The notes: generated by a model not told the origin, from the letters alone. A DNA stretch of 32,364 bases from a candidate division WS1 bacterium (GCA_012518355.1 JAAYSP010000131.1:1-32364); one strand, 5' to 3'. Counted from the first letter of the stretch, positions 1 through 7,903 are shown. Program-made: numbers and translations.

Positions 1-531
1 GCCGAACACTTCCGCCTCGAAACGCTCGATGAGGGCCCCTGACCGCCAGGCGTCTTCAGGCAGACCCGCTTTCGTGCAGGTATGGCACAGGAACTCCTCA
101 CGGTCCCAACCCCACTCCATCGGAACCTGTGGGAGCAGCACTCCGCGACAGTACCCCTCGCTTATCACCAGCCCGTCGCGCCCAACCTGCACCTGCTGAG
201 GGTCCTCGACCACATCCAGTGGAGAGAGCACCGATATCTCGATGCTCAGATGGTCAAGCTCATCCGGCTTCACAGGCTCAAAACGCGAGTCTTCCAGCGC
301 TGCAGCGCGTGCCATCTGGGCTACTGTTTCGATCAGCGGCAGGGTGCTCTCCAGGCGTCCGATGCAACCGCGAAGCTGCCCGCCCTGCTCCAGGGTGACA
401 AAAGCGCCCTGTATGCGCTTCAGTGCCGGGTCGTCAGTAGCTGTGTTCGGCGTCGGTTCTCCTCGCACCGCAGCATACACAGACTGACGCGCTACCTGTA
501 GCAATCGCCTCTTCTGCTCTTGAGTCAGCAT
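1..531 (-). CDS. amrA: AMMECR1-domain protein (AmmeMemoRadiSam system protein A), 3' end outside window
   Basis: The minus frame is open from an ATG at 531 to the left edge, so 177 residues are visible and the C-terminus is missing. The translation carries the family hallmark LRGCIG (about residues 54-59) after a QGAFVTLEQGG strand. Further matches are a conserved EDSRFEPVKPDEL segment, EISVLSPL, and the late VPMEWGWDREEFL-HTC segment. This is the AMMECR1 fold, called protein A of the AmmeMemoRadiSam set (with a Memo-like protein and a radical SAM enzyme). Its biochemical role is unsettled and neither partner is visible here. The start is supported by a G-rich Shine-Dalgarno (GAGGGGGG) about 8 nt upstream. 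It lies 68 nt downstream of the methyltransferase gene on the same strand, so co-transcription is plausible, although a strong hairpin sits between them. Confidence 0.9.
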   Translation of the reverse strand, partial: MLTQEQKRRLLQVARQSVYAAVRGEPTPNTATDDPALKRIQGAFVTLEQGGQLRGCIGRLESTLPLIETVAQMARAAALEDSRFEPVKPDELDHLSIEISVLSPLDVVEDPQQVQVGRDGLVISEGYCRGVLLPQVPMEWGWDREEFLCHTCTKAGLPEDAWRSGALIERFEAEVFG

Positions 532-561
532 AGTCACGCCCCCCTCACAAACCGATGGCTG

Positions 562-587
562 ATGGGCGCATCCAGGTCAGCGCCCAT
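562..587. other. Intergenic hairpin between methyltransferase and AMMECR1 genes
   Basis: A perfect 8-bp inverted repeat (ATGGGCGC / GCGCCCAT) has a 10-nt loop, and an outer CCGAT/ATCGG pair (552-556 / 588-592) extends it past a one-sided bulge. It lies just after the methyltransferase stop and before the AMMECR1 ribosome site. No T-tract follows on the minus strand, so it could be a partial terminator or an RNA-processing stem. This is seen directly; the role is inferred. Confidence 0.5.
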
Positions 588-599
588 ATCGGTCGGATT

Positions 600-1565
600 T
601 CACTTGCTCTTGGGTTTCTGATGAATCAGGATATACTGGTGATGGATGTTCGAGACGAAAGCGTAAGGAATCGCGAACGGATACAGGTTTTTGTTGTTCT
701 GCAGCAGCACCGTGATGCCCTTGGGTGGCAGGCCATGCCGCTCGATCATGGTGGCCAGATCGGCATGGTACATGTAGAAGCGCGGGCCGTGGCGAAAATC
801 AGACACGATGCAGGCCAGATAACCGCCCGGCTTGAGCGTCCGCGCACACTTGCCGAAAAGCGCCCCCAGTCGCTCTAGAAAGCAAGCATAGTCGGCGATG
901 CTGCCCAGATCCCGGTCATGGTCGCCATAGTCGGTGGGCAGGTCACGCTTCACACGCTCGGCCTGAGCCTTCATGCCCGGCTTTTTGGCCAGTATGTTCC
1001 AGTAGGGGGGACTGGTGACTATGAAGTCCACACTGCCCTCGTCTATCTCATCCAGCTTTTCTTCAGCGTCACCGTGCAGTATGCGCTGATCATCGCCTGC
1101 CCCGGCATCCTGCAACCGTTGGCGACTGATCTGCACCCACTCGTCCACCAGCTCTATGCCGATGCCGCGTCTGTTGCTTTGATGGCAGGCGATGAGCGTA
1201 GAACCGCTACCTACAAACGGGTCGAGCACACACTGGCCCTGCTTGGTGAAGAGCCGGATGAGGCGCTCGATGTCGTGCTCAGAGAAGGTAGCAGGGTGGC
1301 GGAGTTTGAGTTTGTCACGGGTCGGCGCTACGCTATAGAACGCACTGGGCAGGATTTGGTCCAGCATCTGTTCGGCCTGATCTTCACCATAGCTTTGCTG
1401 CAGCCACTGTGACAGCTCTGCGCGCCGCTGCTCGGTCCACGGCGAATTCTCGACCTCACCGGCAACCCAGAAGCTCTTGGTCTCACGCAGCCATCGTCGG
1501 GCGCTAAGATCGTTCAGCTTGTTCTCGCGACACACAGTTGCGTCCTCACAGTGCTGACACCGCAT
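600..1565 (-). CDS. Solitary DNA methyltransferase (N4-cytosine/N6-adenine type)
   Basis: A 321-residue SAM-dependent DNA methylase of the N4/N6 superfamily. Motif I is DPFVGSGST (about residues 115-123), preceded by HPATFSEHDIERLI. Motif IV is TSPPYW (about 184-189), the form usual in N4-cytosine and some N6-adenine enzymes. The AdoMet-binding motif comes before the catalytic motif, the reverse of classical beta-class enzymes, although the HPATF lead-in resembles beta-class sequences. The N-terminus has a small cysteine cluster (C3, C6, C12) that could bind metal. No restriction endonuclease gene is adjacent, so it may be an orphan regulatory methylase or part of a system lying elsewhere. 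No convincing Shine-Dalgarno precedes the ATG at 1565. The target site cannot be read from the sequence. Confidence 0.88.
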   Translation of the reverse strand: MRCQHCEDATVCRENKLNDLSARRWLRETKSFWVAGEVENSPWTEQRRAELSQWLQQSYGEDQAEQMLDQILPSAFYSVAPTRDKLKLRHPATFSEHDIERLIRLFTKQGQCVLDPFVGSGSTLIACHQSNRRGIGIELVDEWVQISRQRLQDAGAGDDQRILHGDAEEKLDEIDEGSVDFIVTSPPYWNILAKKPGMKAQAERVKRDLPTDYGDHDRDLGSIADYACFLERLGALFGKCARTLKPGGYLACIVSDFRHGPRFYMYHADLATMIERHGLPPKGITVLLQNNKNLYPFAIPYAFVSNIHHQYILIHQKPKSK

Positions 1566-1764
1566 GATGCAAAGTCAGGGCAATCTTATCATGTCTGCGA
1601 TATATGCGGCAAACATGGAGGAACTCTCCAGGCGATTGCGGAATACATAAGTGTATAGGTGTGGCGGGCGAAAGCTTCTACCTGAGGCGTCCGACCGATG
1701 CGCGTCTCTAGCCCGCACCCGCATGTGGTCCTGCACACTACGACTTGCAGGACACACTTCTAGC

Positions 1765-1770
1765 GGAGGT
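1765..1770 (+). promoter_or_regulatory. Shine-Dalgarno deciding the start of the tandem roadblock protein
   Basis: GGAGGT stands 7 nt before a GTG at 1778, which is in frame with an upstream TTG at 1745. Nothing comparable precedes the TTG, so GTG 1778 is taken as the start. Confidence 0.7.
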
Positions 1771-1777
1771 GACGTCC

Positions 1778-3742
1778 GTGCCCGAAAATAACGGCACGCA
1801 GTCTAGACAAGTGACCTGGTTTTGGGCGGCTTTATGGCTGGTGGCCGCTTTAGTTATCGGCATCAATGCCACGGTCGTGCTGCACCAGTACCGGGTAGTG
1901 CCTGACGAACCGACTGTGAAGTTGGCAGGGATGCTGCTGATCGGCGAACTGCTGCTGTACTTCGTCGTGCTTATGCTCCCCAGCGAGCGGATCGTGCCAC
2001 CAGGCAGAACCATACTAGTGGTCGTCGGTGCCGTCGGAGTGCGCCTGCTTATGGCGGTCATCGCAGCCCAGATGGCGATCCTCGCAGGTGACACCACTTC
2101 TTTCGGTCAGTTATGGCGAGTTATGCACGGTAGCTTCTGGCTTGGAGCACTGCTGCAGATGCTCTTGATTGCAGTCTATCTGTGGCTCGTCCGCTCTGCC
2201 CTGGAGGTACCCCGACGCCGAGCAAAAGGATACCGGCGTCCGGTTCCAACAGACCAACAACATGACGCAGACCACACTCACACACGCCCAACCGACGAAC
2301 AGATTCGCCAACGGCAAGAGCAGTTGCTCAGTGCACTCATGGAAAACCCCGATGCTCCGGTCGAGGCACCCATCTCTCACGACGCACGAACAGTTCAGTC
2401 GCCGCCACCGTCGCCCACGCTAAGTCCGGAGCAGACGGTAGCTACTGATAGTCATCATCTACCTCCGGTTATACATCCGGCACCAGAGCCGGACACCACA
2501 CCCCCTGCTGCAGTGGAACCGCCGGCGCCGGTAGCGACGGACACGCCTACAGTTTCGGCCGACCAGGGTATGCACCCGGATCCAGAAGGCGTGCCGACAG
2601 TGACACAAGACACCGACTCGCTGCCGCCGGTGCCCGATGTGCCCACAGCCGTGACGCCACCTACGCAGATGGGCGCTCCAGTCGCACCTGTTGCCAGGCC
2701 GGAAGAACCATCGCAGCCGGAACATATGCAAATGGAGCCCACACAGAGCGAGCCCGCGCAGCCGATACAACAGATAATCGGGGATGAGGATGTCGTCACT
2801 TTCATCGCCCAACAACAGATGCGACTGGAGCAGGTCGAGCCTCCGGTGGACACTGCGGCAGAGGAGCTGGCGGCGACACCGTCTTCAGCAGTACTCGAGA
2901 GTGCCACAGGCACTGAACCGGCGATAACGCCTGATGAGGCCGCTACCGTATCCGAGGCCCCGGCTGTGCTCGCCGCTACCCCCAGCCCCGAGCAGGATTT
3001 CGTGCTGAGAAACGCCCTGAACCGTGTCGTGCCCGGCCAGACTGTGGAGACTGCTGTGTCATCATCAGGCCGGGTATACGCTCTTGTCGGACTGTCATCT
3101 GAGTTCGCTGCCGAAAGCCTGACACAGGCGTTGGACGAATTGCTGGCATCAGTACAGTCTGCTGCGGCAGCCATGCGTGCCACTCCTGCTGGGACTGCTC
3201 TGATCATGTCTGAGCAGGCAACTCTGGTTACTGCCACATCTGCCGACTGTGGCAGCCAGGTCGTAGTCCAGAGCCCGCCGGATAGCAAGCTGGGGCAACT
3301 CACCCTACTGGGACGTCGTGCGGCTCAGGTGGCAAGTGACGTCCATCTGGGCAATCAATGCCCCCCGCTTGAGGCGCAATTGCGTGAATTGACACATGAT
3401 CTGGCATGGTGTGCTCCTGAAGCCGGCCAGTTGTCTCACCCGCTGGAGGCGTTCGCTGGGGCATCCGGCACCGTTTTGACCACCGCCATCGGCGCAGATG
3501 CTCCTGCCATTGCCGGGACCGCTGAGCAGCTCTATCAGGCTGCGGCTACAGTCGCCGAAGCGCTCCAGATAGGTGCGGTGGATCGAGTGCTCGTCGAGGG
3601 GACTGGGGCCGGTCTGGTCCTCGGTGCCCTGGACGTGCCGGCTAGTGGGCTTCTGGTCTTGCCGGCCGACACAACCGGCAAGATGGGGGCAGCAAACGTA
3701 GCCATGGGCAAGATCCGTGATGTATTGAGAGGCGAGGGATGA
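1778..3742 (+). CDS. Four-helix membrane protein with Pro-rich linker and two roadblock/LC7-like domains
   Basis: This is a 654-residue protein. Residues about 12-140 form four hydrophobic helices. A long proline/acid-rich low-complexity linker (about 140-405) follows. Two cytosolic-looking domains come next, at about 410-520 and 555-650. Each has the roadblock/LC7 pattern: a VETAVSSSGRV or LEAFAGASGTV opening strand, an alanine-rich helix, then a hydrophobic strand and a helix (LTLLGRRAA; MGAANVAMGKI). Roadblock proteins usually act as small scaffolds or regulators of Ras-like GTPases such as MglA, normally as single-domain soluble proteins. A membrane-tethered tandem form is unusual. The stop overlaps the next gene by 4 nt (ATGA), implying translational coupling. 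No GTPase gene is visible. The roadblock assignment rests on pattern recognition and should be tested by profile search. Confidence 0.75.
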   Translation: MPENNGTQSRQVTWFWAALWLVAALVIGINATVVLHQYRVVPDEPTVKLAGMLLIGELLLYFVVLMLPSERIVPPGRTILVVVGAVGVRLLMAVIAAQMAILAGDTTSFGQLWRVMHGSFWLGALLQMLLIAVYLWLVRSALEVPRRRAKGYRRPVPTDQQHDADHTHTRPTDEQIRQRQEQLLSALMENPDAPVEAPISHDARTVQSPPPSPTLSPEQTVATDSHHLPPVIHPAPEPDTTPPAAVEPPAPVATDTPTVSADQGMHPDPEGVPTVTQDTDSLPPVPDVPTAVTPPTQMGAPVAPVARPEEPSQPEHMQMEPTQSEPAQPIQQIIGDEDVVTFIAQQQMRLEQVEPPVDTAAEELAATPSSAVLESATGTEPAITPDEAATVSEAPAVLAATPSPEQDFVLRNALNRVVPGQTVETAVSSSGRVYALVGLSSEFAAESLTQALDELLASVQSAAAAMRATPAGTALIMSEQATLVTATSADCGSQVVVQSPPDSKLGQLTLLGRRAAQVASDVHLGNQCPPLEAQLRELTHDLAWCAPEAGQLSHPLEAFAGASGTVLTTAIGADAPAIAGTAEQLYQAAATVAEALQIGAVDRVLVEGTGAGLVLGALDVPASGLLVLPADTTGKMGAANVAMGKIRDVLRGEG

Positions 3743-4515
3743 GCTACGCGCCGGCTCGTCGTGCGGCTTTGCCCGCCGTACTACTGACAGGGCTTTTCGT
3801 GGCCCTGCTGGTGGTGATGCTGCAGTCGCGCGAGCCGATACTGGTGCCACTTGCCGTGCATGTCGGATTGGCGACGGCCTATATCATCATGGCTCTGCTG
3901 ACCACCGGTGCACACCCGGTACGCACGGTGGCTGTCCTACTCACTATGCTGGCAACTCAGGCGGCCATGGCTCTGCTGATCGCGCTTGTCTATGTGGCCA
4001 CTGCAGTGGGTGGGGCCGACATGGCTCTACCGGCAGCGTGGATATACTCACTGACCGGCGATCTGACCGGACTGCTGCTGCAAGCGGCGGTGGTGTTTCT
4101 GATGGCACCTGTTGCTGGGGCATGGTGGGGCGTCCAATCCCAACAACAGACGCTGCAGTCTATGTCTGGACTTGCGCCGATACAGGACGGCCCCAGTTTT
4201 CAGCAGGCACTTGATGCGCTATGCAAGCAGTCCCCCGTGGCTGGTGTCGCCGTCTGTCGCGGCCGTAAGTCGCTGGGGGCAGGGATCTGGAGGGCAGACC
4301 CCAAGGCTGCCTGTGAGCGTGCCGGAGCTATACTGGAACCTACCGAGAAGAGGCGCCTCTTCATCCCACTCGGCCAGGCCGGACTATGGGTGGACAGTCA
4401 CCAAGACCGTGTCATCGCAATCATACTGGACGACCCGACAACCGAAAAACAGGCCCGCGCCCTGGGAGCGCGGCTACATGCTGCCGTCGCCAGGGTCATG
4501 GAACCCCAGAGATGA
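3739..4515 (+). CDS. Four-helix membrane protein with C-terminal roadblock-like domain
   Basis: A 258-residue protein whose ATG overlaps the previous stop codon. Residues about 8-130 form four hydrophobic helices spaced much as in the upstream protein. A short linker leads to a domain of about 105 residues that begins SFQQALDALCKQSPVAGVAV and ends in ALGARLHAAVARVME. The strand-helix alternation and the final amphipathic helix after an IIAIILDDP-like strand are compatible with a roadblock/LC7 fold, but the match is weaker than in the upstream gene. The two genes look like a membrane-anchored pair that could dimerise through these domains. Function is unknown. The downstream epimerase starts 37 nt later and may share the transcript. 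Confidence 0.7.
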   Translation: MSYAPARRAALPAVLLTGLFVALLVVMLQSREPILVPLAVHVGLATAYIIMALLTTGAHPVRTVAVLLTMLATQAAMALLIALVYVATAVGGADMALPAAWIYSLTGDLTGLLLQAAVVFLMAPVAGAWWGVQSQQQTLQSMSGLAPIQDGPSFQQALDALCKQSPVAGVAVCRGRKSLGAGIWRADPKAACERAGAILEPTEKRRLFIPLGQAGLWVDSHQDRVIAIILDDPTTEKQARALGARLHAAVARVMEPQR

Positions 4516-4551
4516 AATGCATCTGTTCCGGCGGCCAACCGGGGGGTACAT

Positions 4552-5226
4552 ATGGCTCGTGACTTGATCGTATCACCATCGCTGCTGTGCGCTGATTTCG
4601 CCCATCTGGCCCGCGAGGTGGAGGCTCTGGAGGCTGCCGGCTGTCAGTGGCTTCACTTCGACTGCATGGACGGCCACTTCACCGACCAGGTGACATATGG
4701 TCAGATCGTGGCAAAAGCACTCCGCGATTTGACCGACCTATTTTTCGACTGCCACCTGATGTTCACAAACCCGGAGAAACATCTCGAGTATTTCGCCGAT
4801 GCCGGTGCCGATGGGATCTCTATACACCACGAGGTGACCGACCAGCCTGCCGAGATGCTTCAGCGCATACGTGATCTGGGCTGCAAGGCCAACCTGACGG
4901 TCAACCCTGACACCCCCATCGCCGCTCTGGAGCCACTGCTGCCGTACGCTGATGTGGTGATGATCATGGGTGTGTTCCCTGGATATGCAGGGCAAAGCTA
5001 CATGCCGGAGACAACGGGACGCATCCAGGAGCTGCGTAGCATGATCGACTCCGGAGGACACGAGACACTCATCGAGGTAGACGGAGGCGTGAACGCATCT
5101 ACCGCTGAGCAGGTGATACGCGCCGGAGCTGATGTCGTAGTCTCAGGCTCCTTCCTGTTCGAGCATCCAGGCGGATATGCCGAAGCCGTGCGTTTCTTCA
5201 AAAACATAGCAGCACAGGGCGGATAG
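4552..5226 (+). CDS. rpe: Ribulose-phosphate 3-epimerase family protein
   Basis: A 224-residue TIM-barrel sugar-phosphate epimerase that interconverts D-ribulose 5-phosphate and D-xylulose 5-phosphate in the pentose phosphate pathway. The family signature is clear: SPSLLCADF (8-16), HFDCMDGHF with H35 and D37, DCHLMFTNPEK with H68, and EVDGGVN with D177, which together give the metal-binding and acid-base residues. The phosphate/active-site loop reads VFPGYAGQSY rather than the usual NPGFGGQ. The DCHLM wording and the loop also resemble D-allulose-6-phosphate 3-epimerases, so a different ketose phosphate is possible. A strong GGGGGGT ribosome site precedes the ATG by 4 nt. It is the last gene of the first plus-strand run, before a palindrome-rich spacer. 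Confidence 0.92.
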   Translation: MARDLIVSPSLLCADFAHLAREVEALEAAGCQWLHFDCMDGHFTDQVTYGQIVAKALRDLTDLFFDCHLMFTNPEKHLEYFADAGADGISIHHEVTDQPAEMLQRIRDLGCKANLTVNPDTPIAALEPLLPYADVVMIMGVFPGYAGQSYMPETTGRIQELRSMIDSGGHETLIEVDGGVNASTAEQVIRAGADVVVSGSFLFEHPGGYAEAVRFFKNIAAQGG

Positions 5227-5290
5227 TACACCATCACCAAACTATTCGGCGTGAACATGCTCGCGCCAGCAGATCATGTAGAGTAGGTCT

Positions 5291-5357
5291 CGTATAGCCG
5301 ACCACGTATAGCATGACATGTGTATCATGTCACATGCGGCCATGATACAGGTATCAT
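5291..5357. promoter_or_regulatory. Cluster of short palindromes and iterated GTATCAT elements (putative operator)
   Basis: Inverted repeats overlap here. TGTATCATG (5321-5329) pairs perfectly with CATGATACA (5341-5349). ATGATAC (5342-5348) pairs with GTATCAT (5351-5357) across 2 nt. TGACATG (5314-5320) pairs with CATGTCA (5326-5332). CGTATAGC occurs twice as a direct repeat (5291-5298, 5305-5312). Such iterated half-sites upstream of a gene (the Ntn hydrolase starts at 5455) are typical of repressor or activator binding. A transcript could alternatively fold it as a hairpin after rpe. No regulator gene is visible. Confidence 0.5.
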
Positions 5358-5454
5358 AGCGGGTAAGTGCGATACGGGCACCCGAGATGTCTTAAGTACG
5401 CCATAAGTGCGGCCTGTGTTTTCACGTCCATCAATCAGTTCGGAGTCTGCCACG

Positions 5455-6699
5455 ATGGAAGATGAACGGATATTCGAACCGGTCATCACCAGCGGCTCGC
5501 CGCAGGAGATAGGTGCTGCTTTTGGCCGGGTGAACGCGAGCAGTGTCCAGACGCACCTGCGCGAGTTCATGGAGCTCTGTGCACGTGAGAAGCTGGACGA
5601 TATGCAGGTGGTGGAGAAGTCCCATCCGGGCCTGCAGATCGTGCGCACCGTGGCACCGTGGTGGGAGATAGAGATGGACGCGATCGCCGATGCGGCCGGT
5701 GTCGCTCCGGATCTGTACAGGGCCTTCTGCATCGGCAAGTATCGACGGCTGTTTTTCGGGTCTGCCGAGTGTACCTCTTACGCCGCTACGGGATCCTACA
5801 TCCCGTTTTCCGGCACCAGCTTCCACAAGAGCCGCGACAATGTCAGCCGTTTGCAGTGTGCGTTTGTGCGACGCATCGAAGACAGTACCCAACAGATCTA
5901 TGCCTGGTGCGGCACTTCCGACACATCTGACCCGACCACCATGATGTTCGTGAACGAGCAGGGCCTGGCGGGCGCCGCTGATACCGGAGGGCGGACCGAT
6001 GACTTTCGTGGCGAGGGGCTGATGAACACCTTCGGGCTGCGTTACGTGGCCGAGACCTGTCGCGACTGCCACGAAGCTGCCGACACACTGCGAGAGTGGT
6101 CGGATCTCGGCTACTATGCGGGCGGCAACAGCAAGACTAACTGGATGTTTTCGGATACCGCGGGCACCATACTGCGTGCCGTGCAGGGCAATCACAGCAT
6201 CGAGGCGAAGTTCACTACCGAAGGCATAGTGACCAACTGTGAGCGCAGACTGCTGGAGCCCACGCTGCTCAGGCAAAGCGGCTATCTCGACGCAGTTGCA
6301 CTCTCCGAGGCATCGCGCATCAAATCGGTCTCCATGCCCTCGACGATCAGCTCGATGTCAGCCGATTGCGTGGCAAACGATCCGCAGCATCTGACATGCG
6401 CCTGGTTTGGGCTTGGACGACCGACACGCGCACCGTACTTGCCGCTGTTTGTCGCCTCGCGCACAGTGCCACGAGCCATGCTTGATGGTAGCCTCTACCG
6501 GCGCTCCTTTCCGAGCCGCGCGACAACCGCAGACCTCCGCAAGCTCGAACGCACCTGGAAAACCTGGGTGGACGATTGTCTGCAGCAAGCGCACACGCTG
6601 ATATCCGCAGGCCACAGTAACGACATCGCAGATCTGACCGAGCAAGTCACGGACGCGTGTGTACGAGATGCATTTGCGAACATGATGGGCGAAGCATGA
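5455..6699 (+). CDS. Ntn-hydrolase, C45 acyl-CoA:6-APA acyl-transferase-like family
   Basis: A 414-residue protein with the pattern of the C45/acyl-transferase branch of N-terminal nucleophile hydrolases. After an N-domain of about 105 residues (opening ITSGSPQEIGAAFG, as in many family members) comes ECTSYAATG, in which C106 would be the nucleophile freed by self-cleavage. It is followed by the GTSFHKSRDN segment that normally carries an N-R-D/W motif. Relatives cleave or transfer acyl groups on amide bonds; the substrate here cannot be deduced. ATG 5455 is preferred because GGAG lies 9 nt upstream, whereas the frame's GTG at 5407 has no ribosome site. There is no obvious signal peptide. It is 29 nt upstream of the next gene and probably shares its transcript. 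Confidence 0.72.
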   Translation: MEDERIFEPVITSGSPQEIGAAFGRVNASSVQTHLREFMELCAREKLDDMQVVEKSHPGLQIVRTVAPWWEIEMDAIADAAGVAPDLYRAFCIGKYRRLFFGSAECTSYAATGSYIPFSGTSFHKSRDNVSRLQCAFVRRIEDSTQQIYAWCGTSDTSDPTTMMFVNEQGLAGAADTGGRTDDFRGEGLMNTFGLRYVAETCRDCHEAADTLREWSDLGYYAGGNSKTNWMFSDTAGTILRAVQGNHSIEAKFTTEGIVTNCERRLLEPTLLRQSGYLDAVALSEASRIKSVSMPSTISSMSADCVANDPQHLTCAWFGLGRPTRAPYLPLFVASRTVPRAMLDGSLYRRSFPSRATTADLRKLERTWKTWVDDCLQQAHTLISAGHSNDIADLTEQVTDACVRDAFANMMGEA

Positions 6700-6728
6700 A
6701 CTGACTGCTACACAGGAGTGTGAACGCC

Positions 6729-7526
6729 ATGGACATACGAGTACTTGCGCGCTACAGTCGTCGCATCGAGCATGTGATGGACGGCACACTGGAATGGGAG
6801 ATGAACCATGGCATAAATGCGCTGGTAGAAAACCAGGAATGGGAACTGATGAGTGTGATGATACTGACAGCCAGTGAGGTGCCGGCGCGGCGCATGGCCG
6901 AACGTCTGGCACAGCATGAGCAGTATCTGCACTTAATCTTGCCCGCATGCTTCCGCCGCCAGATACGCAAGCCCCAGATAATCGACGGCGGCGCCATGCG
7001 CAGGCCAGTATTTCGTGATCTCGACGCTCTGGACATAGACCAGGAAGAGGGCATCCCGGAGCACATCCGTCAGGACGCTGAAGAGATGAGCGATGCAGTA
7101 GGACGCTCACGCATGGGGGCTCTGCAGCGCGAATTGCAGGAAGACAACGACGGCATCCGCGACTGGATCATCACCGCCCTCGGCGAAAAGCTGATGCAGT
7201 CCGCCGATGCGGTAAATGCGCTGGTGCTTGTCGCATGCTGCTCGATGTTCGAGGACAGTCGGCGGATGGCAGCCCTCAAGATAGCCAATCATGCCCCAAC
7301 GGTGCGCCGCATGGTTGGTGCTGGACGTGCCAGCGAACTCGTGCAAATCAGTCAGGCCAGTGGCATGGAATCGGTCGCGATCAACATCTCGAGAGCTCTA
7401 AGTGACCTCATCCCCAAGCTGGTAGAGGAAGGCAATACTCGAGTACTGCGTTTCATCGCCGACAACCATCCGGAAGCTGCGATAAAACAGGCTGCATCCG
7501 AGGGGCTACCTCCCGAGCAGGCGTAG
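6729..7526 (+). CDS. Conserved-looking hypothetical helical protein
   Basis: A 265-residue soluble protein I do not recognise. It has no signal peptide or membrane segment. The sequence alternates amphipathic helices with alanine- and charge-rich stretches. The second half (about 135-265) looks like an armadillo/HEAT-type or other alpha-solenoid array, for example ADAVNALVLVACCSMF followed by RRMAALKIANHAPTVRRMV, but no repeat consensus is firm. An acidic segment (DLDALDIDQEEG, about 98-109) separates it from the first half. ATG 6729 is chosen because AGGAG ends 10 nt upstream; the frame's GTG at 6720 sits directly on that site. The spacing suggests co-transcription with the Ntn hydrolase. 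Confidence 0.7.
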   Translation: MDIRVLARYSRRIEHVMDGTLEWEMNHGINALVENQEWELMSVMILTASEVPARRMAERLAQHEQYLHLILPACFRRQIRKPQIIDGGAMRRPVFRDLDALDIDQEEGIPEHIRQDAEEMSDAVGRSRMGALQRELQEDNDGIRDWIITALGEKLMQSADAVNALVLVACCSMFEDSRRMAALKIANHAPTVRRMVGAGRASELVQISQASGMESVAINISRALSDLIPKLVEEGNTRVLRFIADNHPEAAIKQAASEGLPPEQA

Positions 7527-7903
7527 TCACGGCGTTCTCTCAGCTATCTTGCCTAACAGCCTGGCACCTGACACTAATTGCAGATATCTATCGCAACTGA
7601 TACCCCTGCTACATACAGTGTGTGTGAGACCTGACTGCAGCGCGTTCACCGACCTGGAAGCTTGCCACCGAGGGTGCTTTTTGGCAGCTCCCAGTTGTCA
7701 TCCGGCCACCACCCTCACGTATGAGCGAACCGGAGGCACTGGCACTGCGTCAAGATAGCACAAGAGCACTGTATGTGCTGTGCGGCGCTTCGGATGCGCA
7801 CCTATGCACACGTCATGCTGTGCCTGGCCCCCGGCAGGTGATAAGGTATACTGAGACGAACTACCTCCTGTGCCAGTCAGTCAAGCGTAGCAGGTGATGA
7901 CCG
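7527..7903. other. Intergenic region with one hairpin and a weak small ORF
   Basis: No convincing gene. An imperfect inverted repeat (AGC-TTGCCA near 7659-7667 against TGGCAGCT at 7682-7689) encloses a small CACC-GAG-GGTG stem and a run of five Ts, and could terminate transcripts from upstream. A frame open from 7628 contains a 58-codon reading from ATG 7721 to TGA 7897. It has three cysteines, but no Shine-Dalgarno and no similarity I recognise. A TATACT at 7847-7852 resembles a -10 box but lacks a matching -35. Confidence 0.4.

Noticed and set aside
918..1412. Plus-strand ORF of 164 codons opposite the methyltransferase
   Set aside because: The minus frame carries clear methylase motifs; this is a shadow.
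1566..1777. Divergent promoters between the methyltransferase and roadblock genes
   Set aside because: Some TATA-like hexamers exist, but no -35/-10 pair at acceptable spacing could be defended on either strand.
2455..3303. Minus-strand ORF of 282 codons opposite the proline-rich linker
   Set aside because: Low-complexity Ser/Gly/Thr product that mirrors the biased Pro/Glu coding on the other strand; no ribosome site or family resemblance.
5431..6276. Minus-strand ORF of 281 codons opposite the Ntn hydrolase
   Set aside because: The plus frame has the Cys-Thr-Ser family motif and a ribosome site; the antisense product resembles nothing.
6358..7110. Minus-strand ORF of 250 codons
   Set aside because: Crosses two well-placed plus-strand genes; Cys/Arg/Ser-rich product typical of an antisense shadow.
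7660..7690. T-box-like GAGGGTG sequence
   Set aside because: Lacks the T-box context (no specifier stem and no aminoacyl-tRNA synthetase or amino-acid gene downstream).
7549..7758. Plus-strand ORF of 69 codons
   Set aside because: No ribosome site, crosses the hairpin, no recognisable features.
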